Source: Panopea generosa (Eukaryota; Mollusca; Bivalvia; Adapedonta; Hiatellidae). Taken from it: DNA of 64,000 nucleotides. Each line of letters opens with the position of its first letter. Position 1 is the stretch's first letter. Position numbers and translations under genes: made by a program. Under the pieces are notes generated by a model. The model did not search any database. It had not been told where the DNA came from and saw only the letters and a list, made by a program, of their open reading frames with translations. The stretch lies in assembly GCA_029582155.1 (NCBI GenBank), contig CM055905.1, positions 65,253,952 through 65,317,951 on the forward strand, given 5' to 3'. Shown here piece by piece: positions 26,501 to 41,500 of the stretch.

Positions 26501-29500
26501 CAATTTAATAAAGAATTAAAATGACAATTTGGGATTCGTTTTTTTTTTCAAATCGATATTTGTTTTTGAAAATAAATCAATTTCGTAGAAAAACAGTTAT
26601 TAACAATAAATAAACACCGTTCCCGCGCTGTTCCTTCAATACCATGAATATATTCACCACGAGGCGATTCAAAATTTCCAGTTGGGGATTCGCGGCGAAT
26701 CGGCAACTACCAATCAGTTGCCAGTTGGGGATTCGGATTTTTTTTTAAATCGTGTTTTATTTTTTTAATCAATCAATTCAATTAAAAATAAGTTTATAAT
26801 AATAATTAACACACTTTTGCAAGGTTGCTTCTTTAATAAAATGAGTATCCTCACCAAACGGCGATTCAAAATGTCCAGTTGGGGATTCGCCGCGAATCGC
26901 CAACTACCAACCAGCTGTCAGTTGGGGATTCGGAATTTTTTTTTAAATCGCTGTTTTATTATTTTAACATATCAATTCAATAAAAAAAAACAGATTTAGG
27001 ATAATAATAACACCAATGGTGGTTTGGTTCTTCAATAAAACGAATATACTCACAATACGGTGATTCAAAATGGCCAATTATGGAATCGGATTTTTTTCAA
27101 ATCGATATTTGTTTTCGAAAACAAATCAATTCTATAGAGAAACAGTTCATAACAATAAATAAACATCGTTCCCGCACTGTTCCTTCAATACCATGAGTAT
27201 ATTCACCAGGAAGCGATTCAAAATGTCCAGTTGGGGATTCGCGGCGAATCGCCAACTACCAACCAGTTGCCAGTTGGGGATTCCGATTTTTTTTAAATCG
27301 TTGTTTTATTTTTTAATCAATCAATTCAATTAAAAATAAGTTTATAATAATAAATAACACACTTTTGCCGGGTTGGTTCTTCAATATAATGAGTATACTC
27401 ACCAGACGGTGATTCAAAATGTCCAGTTGGGGATTCGCGGCGAATCGCCAACTACCAACTCGCTGCCAGTTGGGGATTCGGATTTTTTTTTTAAATCGCT
27501 GTTTTATTATTTTAACATATCAATTCAATAAAGAAAACAGATTCAGGATAATAATAACACCAATGGTGGTTTGTTTCTTCAATAAAACGAATATACTCAC
27601 AATACGGTGATTCAAAATCAAATTTGGAATTCGTTTTTTTTTCAAATCGATATTTGTTTTTGAAAACAAATCATTTCCATAGAAAAACAGTTCATAACAA
27701 TAAATAAACACCGTTCCCGCACTGTTCCTTCGATACCATGAGTATATTCACCAGGAAGCGATTCAAAATTTCCAGTTTGGGATTCGGATTTTTTTTAAAT
27801 CGTTGTTTTATTTTTGTAATAAATCAATTCAATTAAAAATAAGTTTATAATAATAAATAACACACTTTTGCCGGGTTGGTTCTTCAATAAAATGAGTATA
27901 CTCACCAGACGGCGATTCAAAATGTCCAATTGGGGATTCGCCGCGAAATCAAAATCAAATTTGGAATTCGTTTTTTTTTCAAATCGATATTTGTTTTTGA
28001 AAACAAATCATTTCCATAGAAAAACAGTTCATAACAATAAATAAACACCGTTCCCGCACTGTTCCTTCGATACCATGAGTATATTCACCAGGAAGCGATT
28101 CAAAATTTCCAGTTTGGGATTCGGATTTTTTTTAAATCGTTGTTTTATTTTTGTAATAAATCAATTCAATTAAAAATAAGTTTATAATAATAAATAACAC
28201 ACTTTTGCCGGGTTGCTTCTTCAATAAAATGAGTATACTCACCAGACGGCGATTCAAAATGTCCAATTGGGGATTCGCCGCGAATCGCCAACTACCAACT
28301 AGCTGCCAGTTGGGTATTCGGATTTTTTTTAAACCGCTGTTTTATTATTTTAACATATAAATTCAATAAAGAAAACAGATTTAGGATAATAATAACACCA
28401 ATGGTGGTTTGGTTCTTCAATAAAACGGATATACTCACAATACGGTGATTCACAATGGCAAATTTGGAATTCGTTTTTTTTTTCAAATCGATATTTGTTT
28501 TTTAAAACAAATCAGTTTCATAGAAAAACAGTTCATAACAATAAATAGACACCGTTCCCGCGCTGTTCCTTAAATACCATGAGTATATTCACCCGGAGGC
28601 GATTCAAAATTTCCAGTTGGGGATTCGCGGCGAATCGCCAACTACCAACCAGTTGCCAGTTGGTGATTCGGATTTTTTTTGAAATCGTTGTTTTATTTTT
28701 TTAATAAATCAATTCAATTAAAAATAAGTTAATAATAATAAATAACACACTTTTGCCGGGTTGGTTCTTCAATATAATGAATATACTCACCAGACGGTGA
28801 TTCAAAATGTCCAGTTGGGGATTCGCCGCGAATCGCCAACTACCAACCAGCTGCCAGTTGGGGATTCGGATTTTTTTTTTTAAATCGCTGTTTTATTATT
28901 TTAACATATCAATTCAATAAAGAAAACAGATTCAGGATAATAATAACACCAATGGTGGTTTGGTTCTTCAATAAAACGAATATACTCCCAATACGGTGAT
29001 TCAAAATGGCAAATTTGGGATTCGTTTTTTTTTTTCAAATCGATATTTGTTTTTGTAAACGAATCATTTCCATAGAAAAACAGTTCATAACAATAAATAA
29101 ACACCGTTCCCGCGCTTTTCTTTCAATACCATGAGTATATTCACCAGGAAGCGATTCAAAATTTCCAGTTGGCGATTCGCGGCGAATTGCCAACTACCAA
29201 CCAGTTGCCAGTTGGGGATTCGGATTTTTTATAAATCGTTGTTTTATTTTTTTAATCAGTCAATTCAATTAAAAATAAATTTATGATAATAAATAACACA
29301 CTTTGGCCGGGTTGGTTCTTCAATAAAATGAGTATACTCACCAGACGGCGATTCAAAATGTCCAGTTGGGGATTCGCCGTGAATCGCCAACTACCAACCA
29401 GCTGCCAGTTGGGGATTCAGATTTTATATTAATTTACATACATTTATTATTGATTATATTTTTAAACATATTAACACGAGTAAAATATGTAAATGAAATA

Positions 29501-32500
29501 GTAATTATAATAAAGATTCCGAATCCCCAACTGGCAGCTGGTCGGTAGTTGGTTATTCGAATCCCGAACTACCAACTGCGAACTACCTACTAACTTTACA
29601 GTCATCTTTGAATTTAGGAGCCCGATGTATGACTGACTGCCTCATAGTATAAGCATGCATGTTTATGCCTGGTTTCATGTATATAACTGTAAGCAATGCA
29701 TACTTATGAGCAACTTGCACCAAAACCTAAACGCAGGTGGGACGCAGACGCCGGAACGGGTGGAAAAAAATCACCTGTTCAAAGAATAGTCGAGTTAAAA
29801 ATTGCATAATCTCACAACCTGGTTTGACATAAATGCGCTTAAACACAACTGCAGTCCTGGATTATAAATTGGTGACAAGTGATGACATCTTGTTATTTTT
29901 ACGGCTGTAGGGCCGTCGTAATTTTAAAATACAAATTGTCTTGATTTGTAATATAGGAAAGTTACTAGAACAACGCAAAACAATGATAGCAACTTTTTTT
30001 CCAAAGAAATTTAAACAAGACGCCAAGCTCGAGAGTCAAGAACACAAGTTGTAACTCACAATGAAAGTGTAATATTACCTTAATGAAACTTGACAAAACA
30101 TTACACGATTTATATAGATGTTGAAATTTTGAATGGCAAATTATTTGAAACAAGAAGTTGCCACTAATGTGGTCATAATATCCCCCGCCACCACGTTAAC
30201 CCTTAGAAGTGGCTTTATATTGAAAAATTAAAAAGACGCCGAGCACAGAAATCACATGTAAATGCTGCAAACTGAAATACGTAGCCGACTGTAATATGAC
30301 ACATTGTCTTGTCCCAGTGAGCACTGGTGTAATGTTCTAAATCGAACCATAAATATGTAAGTTATAACCCCAAAACAAAAGAAAAACTATCTTTGACGAA
30401 CAGACCCAACTCATTCGCATCGTCTTGGGCTGGTTAGCATTTTAGCAATTTATTTAAAAATCCAATCACAACTAAAGAAGATACGGTCCGGACAGCAGTG
30501 GACGGACGGACGGACGGACGAAGCTGTGACCTTTACCTTTGAAGAACAGACCCAAGTCAGTCGCATGACACATCGTCTTGTCATATTGAACATTTGTGCC
30601 AAGTTATTTAAAATTCCAATCACAACTAAAGACGATACGGTCCGGACAAGAGGAAACACAGTGTATGCATTGGATTTCCAAACACTTGACCTTGAGCTAT
30701 GACATCGTTATTTATAATTCCAATCACAACTGAAGGAGATAGCAGGGGACGCATGGACGGACGCACGGACGAAGCCTATTTCTTCTCATTTTTGTTTTCA
30801 GTAAAATTATATCATCATTTCCGATCTACAATCAAGAGGAGGTTGATCCGTTTCTCTACGTGAAATTTCATGTGAATATTTAATAAAACGATAGTTATTC
30901 GTTTTGCTGCTTTTTTCTTCCAAATTTCAGTTTAAACCGTGGCGATACTTTTCACAAATGTTAGTCTGTTCTGCTATAATGTATGATATTCATACTTTAT
31001 TTTAATCCTGTGTAGGATTACGCTAAAGTTATATTTGAACATACAGACTTACTTCTCCAGCATGTGTTCCCACTAAGAGGACAGATGGCACTGTGCGTGT
31101 ATCCGGGGTATAGCGGTTACAAGGGTTACAATGGATGCTGTTCAACCAAAATTGTATGTACTCTGTTAAGAAAGTTAATATTTTCATGTTATATTAGATA
31201 TACACCAATTCTAATACATAGTTTATGTTAACATTTTCAAATATAAAATGCAAACAAAATCTAATTAAATCAATCTAATTTAAGCTGGGCGGTAGTGTAA
31301 TGGATAGAGTGTTGACCGCTCACACCAGAGGTTGCGGGTTCGATCCCCCGAACCATACTCAGTACTGGTTTTGCCCAGGAAGGACACTCGAGAGCGCTTC
31401 ATAAGTTCTGACCTTCCATCACAATCGAGCTAAAATGAATTAATATACACCAAATCAAACTAAGCAATTAAGGTTGTAGACAAATAAACGCCTACTTTTG
31501 CGGAAACTATAACCACATCAGTGACACTGTTATGGTCTAAATGACTTGTTAAATGGATTTTATTATGAAAATATAGAAAAATTAATTCTGCCATTTTTTT
31601 ATTTTTAGCAAGTCTATTTGGATCTGGGAACAATGATGAGCTATACAATAAAATAACCATTGTGCAAGTCAATGGTGATCTTTGGTCATGATTGATTTCT
31701 ACTGTCGTTAAATTACATATGTGGCAATACATTTATGTTTCGGCCAGTCGAAATATGCTGTTGTACATATAATAAATTATTTAGTTCGTCCGTACACAAG
31801 CATTCCACGACATTAAATGAGATGCTTCCATACTGCTACAAGAAAGGGTATTTATCATTGAAAAAATCATTAACATTTATCTTTATTGTGTTGTAATGTT
31901 AATGGTTAAATGATTAAAATACATTTCAGCTCGATTATTCGTAGAAAGGGTGGACTATTATACTCCCGTCGGCGTCTAAGACGGCATCGGTGTTCATTTT
32001 TCAGGTTAAAGTTTTTTATCAGGTGATATATCTATGCAACCACTGATTTAATATGACTGAATCTTCGCATGTGTGTTCACCATCATCAAAGAAACACACA
32101 GAAACAAGAACCATAACTCGGTGTTGCATTTTGGCCCTTGATGGACTTAATTGTTTAGGTTAAAGTGTTTTATCAGGTTAAATCTATGCAACCGCTCATT
32201 GAATATAAATGAAACTTAACATATGTGTTGAGCATCATCACTAGAACACACAGAGACAAAAGCCATACTTATGGTTGCATTTTGGCAGAGTTATAGCCCT
32301 TTATGGACTTATTTTTTCTGGTTAAAGTTTTTTATAAGGAAAAATATCTTTGCAACCACTCATTTGATATAAAAAAAACTTCACATATGTGTTTAGCATC
32401 ATCATTGGAACACATAGAGACAAGAACCAAAACTTTGGGTTGCCTTTTAGCAGAATTATGGCCCTTTAAGACTCAGAAAATTTGGTTAGAGATTTTTAGC

Positions 32501-35500
32501 CGATTAAAGATTTTTGAGTTGGTGTTTATTTCATCAACCTATCATCGGACACGAATAAAAATTCACATGTATATTCAGCATCCTCTAGGGAACTCATAGA
32601 GACAAGAATCATAATTCCTGATTACATTTTGGCAGAATTATTTTCCTTTTAGACTTAAGACATTTTGTTTTTTAGCAGGTTAAAGTTTGTAGTACAAGGC
32701 CTTGAACTTAGATGTTTGACAAATAGGGTCAGCTTGTCGTCCTCCATCCAATTTGTTCAAATTCATGCCCCTGGGGGCAAAATTGTCCCGCCCTAAGGGA
32801 TAAAAATCTTTCACTTCATTTGTTTTCGGGTTTTTTATTAAAGTTTAATTATTTTTTTTTTTATATTTTCTTTACATTTATATTTTTCATGTTCATGAAA
32901 GTTTAATTTTCTGTAATTTTTTTCTTCATTTTTATGAAAGGGTATCCAGCTCTGATAAACTATGCATGCTACTAAACGATTATTTCAACTAAAGATCCAT
33001 GTTCATGTACTGGTAACGATATATTGCCGCCTTAGGTGAAGTTAGTGCATACGCCTATATTGTATATATGTATTAAAGTAAACAACTTACTTAATAGAAT
33101 GTAGAAGGATATCCAGCATTGATAAACTGTTTTTGTTGGTACAAGACTATAGATTAACAAGAACTGGCATATAACTATATGATTTGAAGGTTAATGCATA
33201 ATTGTATCGCATATGTAAAACATTGATAAACTAATCCTGAAACAGAAAATCATCTCAATTGTAGCTGATACAGATTTTAAATTCTTGCTAGAATTATTTC
33301 GGGTAATGTTTAATTAGTATTTCTTGATATGCTTGACCAATTTATATTATTCTAGTCATGCAATTGAATTATTTAGGGTTATTATATTTACATGATGTGC
33401 TTTAAGTTAGGTATCGGCACACCTATTAGAGTTATTTATTTGCAATGGTTAATGAATTCATAAAGCAATTTTAAAATTTGAAAGACAAAACTAGCAAATG
33501 ACAAAATTTTAATGCTTAATTAAATAATATTTAGGCAATACGAGCCATCCATTCACTTTGTTGTTTGCAAATAAACATAACTGTTGATAATGAAAATAAA
33601 TATTGTTGATGAATTATTTTGCTAATATATTTTTAACAGACAAGCAATAATTATAGCTTGATTTTACTACCCCTGAATTTTAATTGTCTTCCATTTGGTA
33701 CTTATTTCCTAAAAAAGCAGTTGCTTTAAAAAGCATCGAATTAGTGGAGCGCACTGTCCCTACGACAGTTCTTGTTTATTGTATGTTTCTTAACGGAAAA
33801 CTCATAACTCATCACCTTTAAATATCAACAAACTTGACTTAAGCGAGTATCATTCTACGTTTATTTAACTAAAATAAGACATAATTTTTGTAACGACAAG
33901 GTCATTTGTGTTTCCAGACCATATCAGTCTAAAAAATAATTTAAATTATATAAAAATAGTTGCCAAACTTTTGACAGAAATACCTGACAAAAGTTTCGAA
34001 ACAGTGTTATTGACACTGCTTGTGTCGTCGTCGTCATCATTCACCACACTGTCTATATCTTCCGTTATATCCGTTACCAAAAGGTAAATTGCCCTTCTTG
34101 ACAGAAATATATGATGTGTGCAGTAGTAGACATATTGTCCAGCAAAATCCCAAATTGATAACTCTGCTGTGTTTTCCAGAATAGGGGCGTCACTTGCAAT
34201 TACCTCCTTAAGGCAGATGAAATAGAAAAACGCAACAATGATAGTTATAGTAACAATGAATCAGAAAACACAATAAATATCCAGCAATACCAATTTAAGG
34301 ATATAGACAATACAGAAACAATGCATGCGTCCGTTACTAATGATCGTTCCCAGGCGATGACGCTGTTGTCGTTTCTTATCCCTGTATGTATGGTACTTAT
34401 AATTATTACTTATATTATTATATATTCATGCTGCTCTGCTGGCAATTGAGTCCTTTGGTGCTAATTGCGTCTTCTGTTGGATATGTTTTCTTATTATTGT
34501 TGAGAAACCGAGAAAAGTATGAGCTTAACTTAAGCAATTAACCATACAACGGCGACGACAACGCCAGCACAAGGGTCATGACAATAGCTCTTTTATTTCG
34601 ATAAATCGGACCGGAAATAACCTCTTGGTTCAGGTTCGAGCCCTTTTTGGCCCGACGGCTGACCATATGAGTTGGAATTATGGCTCTACTAGCTAAACGG
34701 TTTGAGTAAGCCATATAGTTTAAAGACAAAAGTTGTTCAGAATTAAATTCTCTACAATATATATGAAGCTGAAGCCAATGCACGTAGCTCTCAGAATGAC
34801 GCACGTGCCAGAGGACTATCGTAATTCTAGGCCCAGGAATGACTTTGAACCATCGAATTCCGGTCAACTAAGTATGGTAACCTTGAGATCTTGAAATGAA
34901 ATGACAAGAAATGGCCTCTGGGTTGAGGTTTGGACCTGGCACCTAAATGAGTTGAATTGCACGTGTTGGCACTTGACGCGTCTCTGACTAAACGGAGACA
35001 GAAAGCTTAATACATTAAAAACAAAAGTTGTTTAGAATGACCAGATCTACAACAAATATGAAAATAAACTGAATACACATGCCTCTCATTTTCTGGCACG
35101 TGCTACAAATTCTATACTCGAGTTATATAAAAAGTTATTTTTAGAAACGGTAAAATAAAATGGCCTTTATTTGACGAGTTAAAGGCAATAATAAATTAAT
35201 TTTTTTGCTAAGTCTATTATTTCGAGTTGAGCACGTGCAAGTGCACGGGTTCGAGATTTTCTATAAAAACTCGATGTCACTTTGTCAGGATTGCCGGATA
35301 CCCAAGTCGAAAAAGTCGGACCGAAATGGCCTCTTGGTTCCAGTTGGAGCCCTTTTTAGCCAGTCGGCTGACCATATGTGAGTCGGTATTATGGCTCTAC
35401 TGACTAAACGGTTTGAATTAGTCATATAGTTTAAAGACAAAAGTTGCTCAGAATTAAATTCTCTACAACAAATATGAGCTGAACTCAATGCACGTGGCTC

Positions 35501-38500
35501 TCAGAATGACGCACGTGCTAGGGAGACTACCTTTGTTCTAGGCCAAGTCATGACCTTGAACCAGCATATTCTGGCCAATTAAATACGTCAACCTTAGAAG
35601 CTATTCAATACCTGTCGAAAAACCACCAAGATCATCAAATTTCGACAAGAAATCGCCTCTGGGCAGAGGTTTGAACATGACACCTAAATTTTCCAAAATT
35701 GTTGAATTGCACATGTTGGTACGAGACGCATTTCCGAAAAAACGTTGAGAGATAGCTTATTTGTTGAATAACAAATTAAAATATAAACATAAGGAATAAG
35801 CTCTCAGTAGGGGTTCAAGCAGTTTGAACCAGAGACTGGCACGTGTTGGCAAGGGACGTATTTCCCAAACAAGAGGCCCAAGAGGACCTGAGGACGCTCT
35901 ACTGACTCATAGTGGCCATAGCACTTTTTGATATTCTACTATGCAATAGAAACATCGAGGCGAGTCATTTTTAACTCTAGGGACACCATTTGAACAAACT
36001 TACAAAACTATAGTTTATAGTTCATTACTACATAAACATTTTTAAAATCTGTTGGACCGTTCATGAGAAGAAGATTTTTTAAGTTTTGGACTATTTTTAG
36101 TAACGGTGGCCATCTTGAATTTTAGATAGAGATTTTTTTTATATAGTCTCCAATGCAATAGAAACATCCATGTGAAGTTTCAGTTTAATTGGCCTAGTGG
36201 TTTCAGAATAAATGAAAAAAAAGAGAACCCACAGTATCTCTATGTAAAATTCTAAGTCCCCTTAAAGGGCCCCTATATATTTTAGCCCCTAAATTCTTAT
36301 CTGCAATCAAACCCCAACACATAGGGATAATTTATATCAAATAGGTACAAATCTGACATACCGGTTCTTAAGAAAACGATTTTACTAATTCCCAATTTGT
36401 ACCCTTTTGGGGCGCCTCCTGACCCCTTAAGACATAAGAACCCAGTCATTTTTACAAATCTTAACCTCCTTCACCTAACAATGCTTTAGTAAAGATATAG
36501 GCAAAATCATTTCCATTTAAAAACAATAAAAAAAAATATTATATTGACATGTGTCCCCTAATTGAACTCTTGGGGCAGGGTCATTTTTAACCCTAGGGAC
36601 ACCATTTGAACAATCTAACAAAACAATAGTTGGTCATCATTACTACATAAAAAATTTGAAAATTTGTTGGGCCGTTCATGAGAAGAAGATATTTTAAGTT
36701 TTCGACTATTTTAGTAATGGCGGCCATCTTGAATTTCAGATAAAAAAAAGAAATCTTCTGTATAGTCTCCTACACAATAGAATCATCCGTGTGAAATTTC
36801 AGTTCAATTGGCCTTAGGCTAGTGGTTTCAGAACAGATGAAAGAAAAAGAGAATTTTCTGTTTTCCCATAGTATCCCTATGTAAAATTCTAATTCCCCTT
36901 ACAGGGCCCCTATAAATTTTCGCCCCTAAATTCTTATCTGCAATCACTCCTCTACACATAGGGATAATTTATGCAAAATATGAACAAATCTGACATACCG
37001 GTTCTTAAGAAAAAATATTTAGTAATTTCCAATTGTTACCCTTTTGGGGCCCCTACTGACCCCTTAAGACGGTGGAACCCAGTCATTTTTACAAATCTGA
37101 ACCTCCTTCACCAAACAATGCTTCCGTGAAGATATAGGCAAAATCGTTTCAATTTAAAAAAAATATATATATTATAATGACATGTGTCCCCTAATTGAAC
37201 CCTCGGGGCGGGGTCATATTTAACCTTAGGGACACCATTTGAACAAATCTAACAAAACTACAGTTGGTCATCATTACTACATTAACATTTTGAAAATCTG
37301 TTGGGCCGTTCATGAGAAGAAGATATTTTAAGTTTTGGACTATTTTTAGTAACGGCGGCCATCTTGAATTTCAGATCGAAAAAAAAGTCGTCTGTATAGT
37401 CTCCTATTCAATAAAAACAACCATGTGAAGTTTCAGTTTAATTGGCCCAGTTGTTTCAGAGAAAGCGATGCTAACAGACGACAGACGACAGACAATGTAC
37501 CATCACATAAGCACTTCTGGCCTTTGGCCAGTAGAGCTAAAAACGGATAGATAGCTTATTTGTTGAAGAACAAAAGTTGCGTAGAATCGTTAAATACACA
37601 ACATATATGAACATGAACCCGATGCACGTGCCTCGCATATGCCTGCACGTGCCATAAAATGACTCATGTTCGAGGTTCGCTGGCGACCCCTAGCGGCCAG
37701 ATATCGGGAATAAAAAAATCTCTTCAGCAACAGCTAATCAATACCCCTGCCGAACAATACTTAAATTATTAAATTCAATCCAAAGAATGAGCTCGTGGCA
37801 GAGGTTTGAGCACGACACATATTTATCCTAAATCCATTTTTTTAGTTATTAATTTGTAGAGGCACAGTCCAAGAGGATATAACGTCATAACTGGTATTTA
37901 TGACGTCATGTCCTCTAGATCTGGCCACGCGTTCGTAACTACTCGGCGATCTCCGGCATGCTCGGATAATAACATCGTAAATAATTGTAGGAATACACCA
38001 ATTGGTAATTTGCCCCGGCAAGTTACTTCCCGTTATTATCGTAAACAAAAATGGCTGACTTTTCGACGTGCATTCAGTATTCTTTGGACATAATGGAAAT
38101 TAAACATTCTTTGAAAAAAGAGCAGCTTGAAGCGTTGCAGAATATCTTCAGTTTAATTGATACGCCATGTGTTAGTCTGGTACTCGGCAGAAAGGCCGGG
38201 TCACAACAATATGGCGGCCCCCGTATTATTTCCGAGGTTATTACGTAGTAATAGCCAAGGTGTTCCGAGTGCTGGCCACGAGGTAAGAGAATAAATATAT
38301 ATGATCTTCAACTATGAAATAAAGTGTATTATGAAACAATAAAACACAATGAATTCTCTTTAATAAATGTTTAAACTGTTACAGAGAAAATTGTGTTTCT
38401 TCACTTCCGTGAGATTTAAACAGTTATACCTGTATTAATAATGGTATAACTATAAATCTTTGTAAAGAATACGTCAATATTTTCTAATGACATTTCCATT

Positions 38501-41500
38501 AAATGCATTTCATGGGAAAATATCAGTTCCAGGAAATCTCCTCCCAGATGTTTAGCAGTATTTGAATATAAGTAAATTATGTAAAATTTAATTCACTGAC
38601 ATTCAAAATTTAATCAAGTGAAGATGCATTTAATTCATATATTTTATCAGATTTATTGTCCTAAAATCCATTGATTTCAGGATTTCATTCAATTTCAGAG
38701 CGACTTAAATGCCAAGGAAATCTTGGAATATCATGAAAAATTAAATGCTTATTATATTCAAAGTAAATTACCAAATTGAGTTTACATTAAATTCACTTCC
38801 ATGCAATTAAATTCGAAATGTAGTTATACTTTAGGAGTCATTTAATTGCAAAGTAAATCCCAAATTTCAAGCAGTGTCAGTCCTTTGGTGCTACATGCGT
38901 CTTCTGTTGGATATGTTTTCTTATTATTGTTGAGAAACCGAGAATAGTATGAGCTAAACATAGGAAATTAACCAGACAACAGCGACGAAAACGCCGGCAC
39001 AAGGGTCAGGACAATAACTCTTTAATTTGTATGTTTTCGAACAAACAAGCTAATAACAAAAACAAACAGAAATATTTACATTCCCACTGCAATCGGCCTA
39101 AATGAACTTTATAGACTAACTGCATTTCATTTCCCAATAAAAAACACTTGCAGGGCGCTGGGTGAGTTGGGGATGGTATGGCGGAACAAAAGAAATGAAT
39201 TAGGAAAATAATTAAGAAAAAAACTATTTTTGGAGAGTAGGTTGATTTGACATTGGTCTTTAAAGTTACTGACACTTGATAAATAAAGGTTATCAATTCC
39301 TGAAGATATGCCACATAACGAATTCCAGGATTAACATTAAAACGTTTGTTATCATGTTCATTGGTGAATTCAAATTATTTACCTCTAAATCTTTTTTCCC
39401 CTCGTTTTCTCCGGATTTAGGCAGTGTCTCAGATACTCTGTCATCTGAGCAATAAAAAAAATAAAAAATAAAAAAATAATATCAAGGAAATATTAAGAAT
39501 TGATCAATATAATTATGGATATGGTAAAAGCGTAATTGGCAAAAGTAAGAGAGTACGACGGACGGACGACTTCAGAATAGCTCACTTGAGCTTTGCTCAG
39601 GTGAGCTAAGAAGTGAGAATACATAATTTGGCTATTCTCTTTTGGCTTAATCTTCATAGTTATTAAACCAACGAATATAATCATCTTCAAGGTATTGTAC
39701 ATATTACGAAAATCAAATCATATAATATATAACTTACATATACGCACGTGGTCAGGTATATACAATAAAAGACATACAACTTCAAACTATTCCATATAAT
39801 ATATTAATATTGAAATATTAATAGATTAAGTTTACATTCTATGATAAACTTGTGATCATCTATATAAAATCGTTGTTTACAAGCAATATGTAATAATCTT
39901 TGAAGCATTATTTAGTTGTTTTGGTTTCAGAAAGATCATGGATGTAGGACAAACCTGCTTGTTGACTGACTTCATTTTTTTTATCAATTTCAGTTTCTTT
40001 GTTCTCGTTTATCCGTTTATAAACGATCACTATTTCAGTATTTTTACTTCCATCGTCGGTATCATTTATGGAAGAAGTCAAAGCCTCGTTCTCTTTCTGG
40101 AGTTCATTTGGTTTTGAGTCATCTTTCAGGTGTTTGTTTAAAACTAGTCGCTGTCGTGTTTTGTAATTCTCTGAAATTTCATCTGCAATTAAAGTTTCAC
40201 AATTGTGTTTGATATAAAACTCGAACAATTGAAATAAAAAAAGAAATAAACATAAATCAGTTGCCTTTTTACTTCAGCAGTCAATAGAAATAAAAGTACA
40301 TGACTTTTGTATCAGTATGTTTATATTACCTTCTTTCTCTTGATGCACATTACGACATACGAATGTCGTTCAATTGAACGTCAGTTAGATATCATTTCTT
40401 AAATATGTTGAACGAGCTTATATATTAAACACATCATGGCCATGACGGCAGAAGAGTTGTAATAATTCTGTTTTGGGTTAAAAGCTTTATGTCAGGAAAA
40501 AAAGTTATACATGTCTAAAAACTAAAATTATATATTTTAAAATGGATTTCATTGCCATCGATAAATAAAATACAAACATTTTGACTAGTCCAATCCATCA
40601 AGACATGAACAAACGTAATCGCAGTTGTAAAATGGAAACGGAATTTTCCTTTTAAATTTAGACATCAGCTTAAATTGCTTGACGACCTTCACCTTGTCCG
40701 TCGAACATTTTTCTACGATGAAACAATAAGTTCTACACTAGGTGAATCAGTATGACTGATCAAATTCAAATCAAAATAAAGTGATTCTTTTAATACGTCA
40801 CAAAATACGTTGCAATTTTAAGCAGGAAATACGTTTTAGTCTAACCTAGGTACGTATGCCCAATCCATATATCATTTTGGCTTAAACAGATAGCCTTATG
40901 GACATATGATTCATTGAATATATACAAGCATGATATTTTTGATAAAATGTGTTTAGCGATGTTTAAAAATTAAAAAATATTTTAATACATCCTTTAAACT
41001 AAATGATCATGTCATGAAGACATAATCATATCAATATATTTCAAAGGAAAATACAAACAGTACAGACTATTTACATTGTGACATAAATCTTCAATCTCAA
41101 AAATAAATACGTTTAGCTCCTGGTCATGTTCTGTATCGTAAAGTTACTATATACGGTAAAATAGTAATTGTCTTGTAAGTCTCATATAACTCTAATGAAC
41201 ATTGGTTTTAATATCCGACAAAGTTTTATAATATGTTAGATGGAAAACTTCTATTATTTTACAAATAAGTTTATTACACCAGGTGAAACTACTATTTGAT
41301 AAGTTAAAATTAACAAGGAAACATTCTTAGAATATGTCATTGAATTATTAAGATTTCTTCTGATGGAACATTTAAATTAAGAAAACATGTAATTAATAAT
41401 CATATTAAATTACATTATTAAGAAGAATTTCAAAATATTTGACAACTGATTTAATTAAATACATTTCTATAATGCGTAAATTGCTTCCGTTTTTTTTTAT

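Noticed and set aside
23599-29548. Many 60-100 residue open frames such as those starting [10 protein letters not shown] or [11 protein letters not shown]
   Set aside because: They repeat unit by unit in both arms of the foldback element and follow the repeat, not a gene; the matching frames at 23599-23781 and 29366-29548 are mirror images.
31284-31360. Functional tRNA gene
   Set aside because: The boxes are present but the arms do not close into a cloverleaf by eye; a SINE head is more likely.
34440-35490. Minus-strand open frames at 34538-34867 and 35285-35488 as a gene pair
   Set aside because: They are two readings of the same repeated block, which also recurs in fragments elsewhere.
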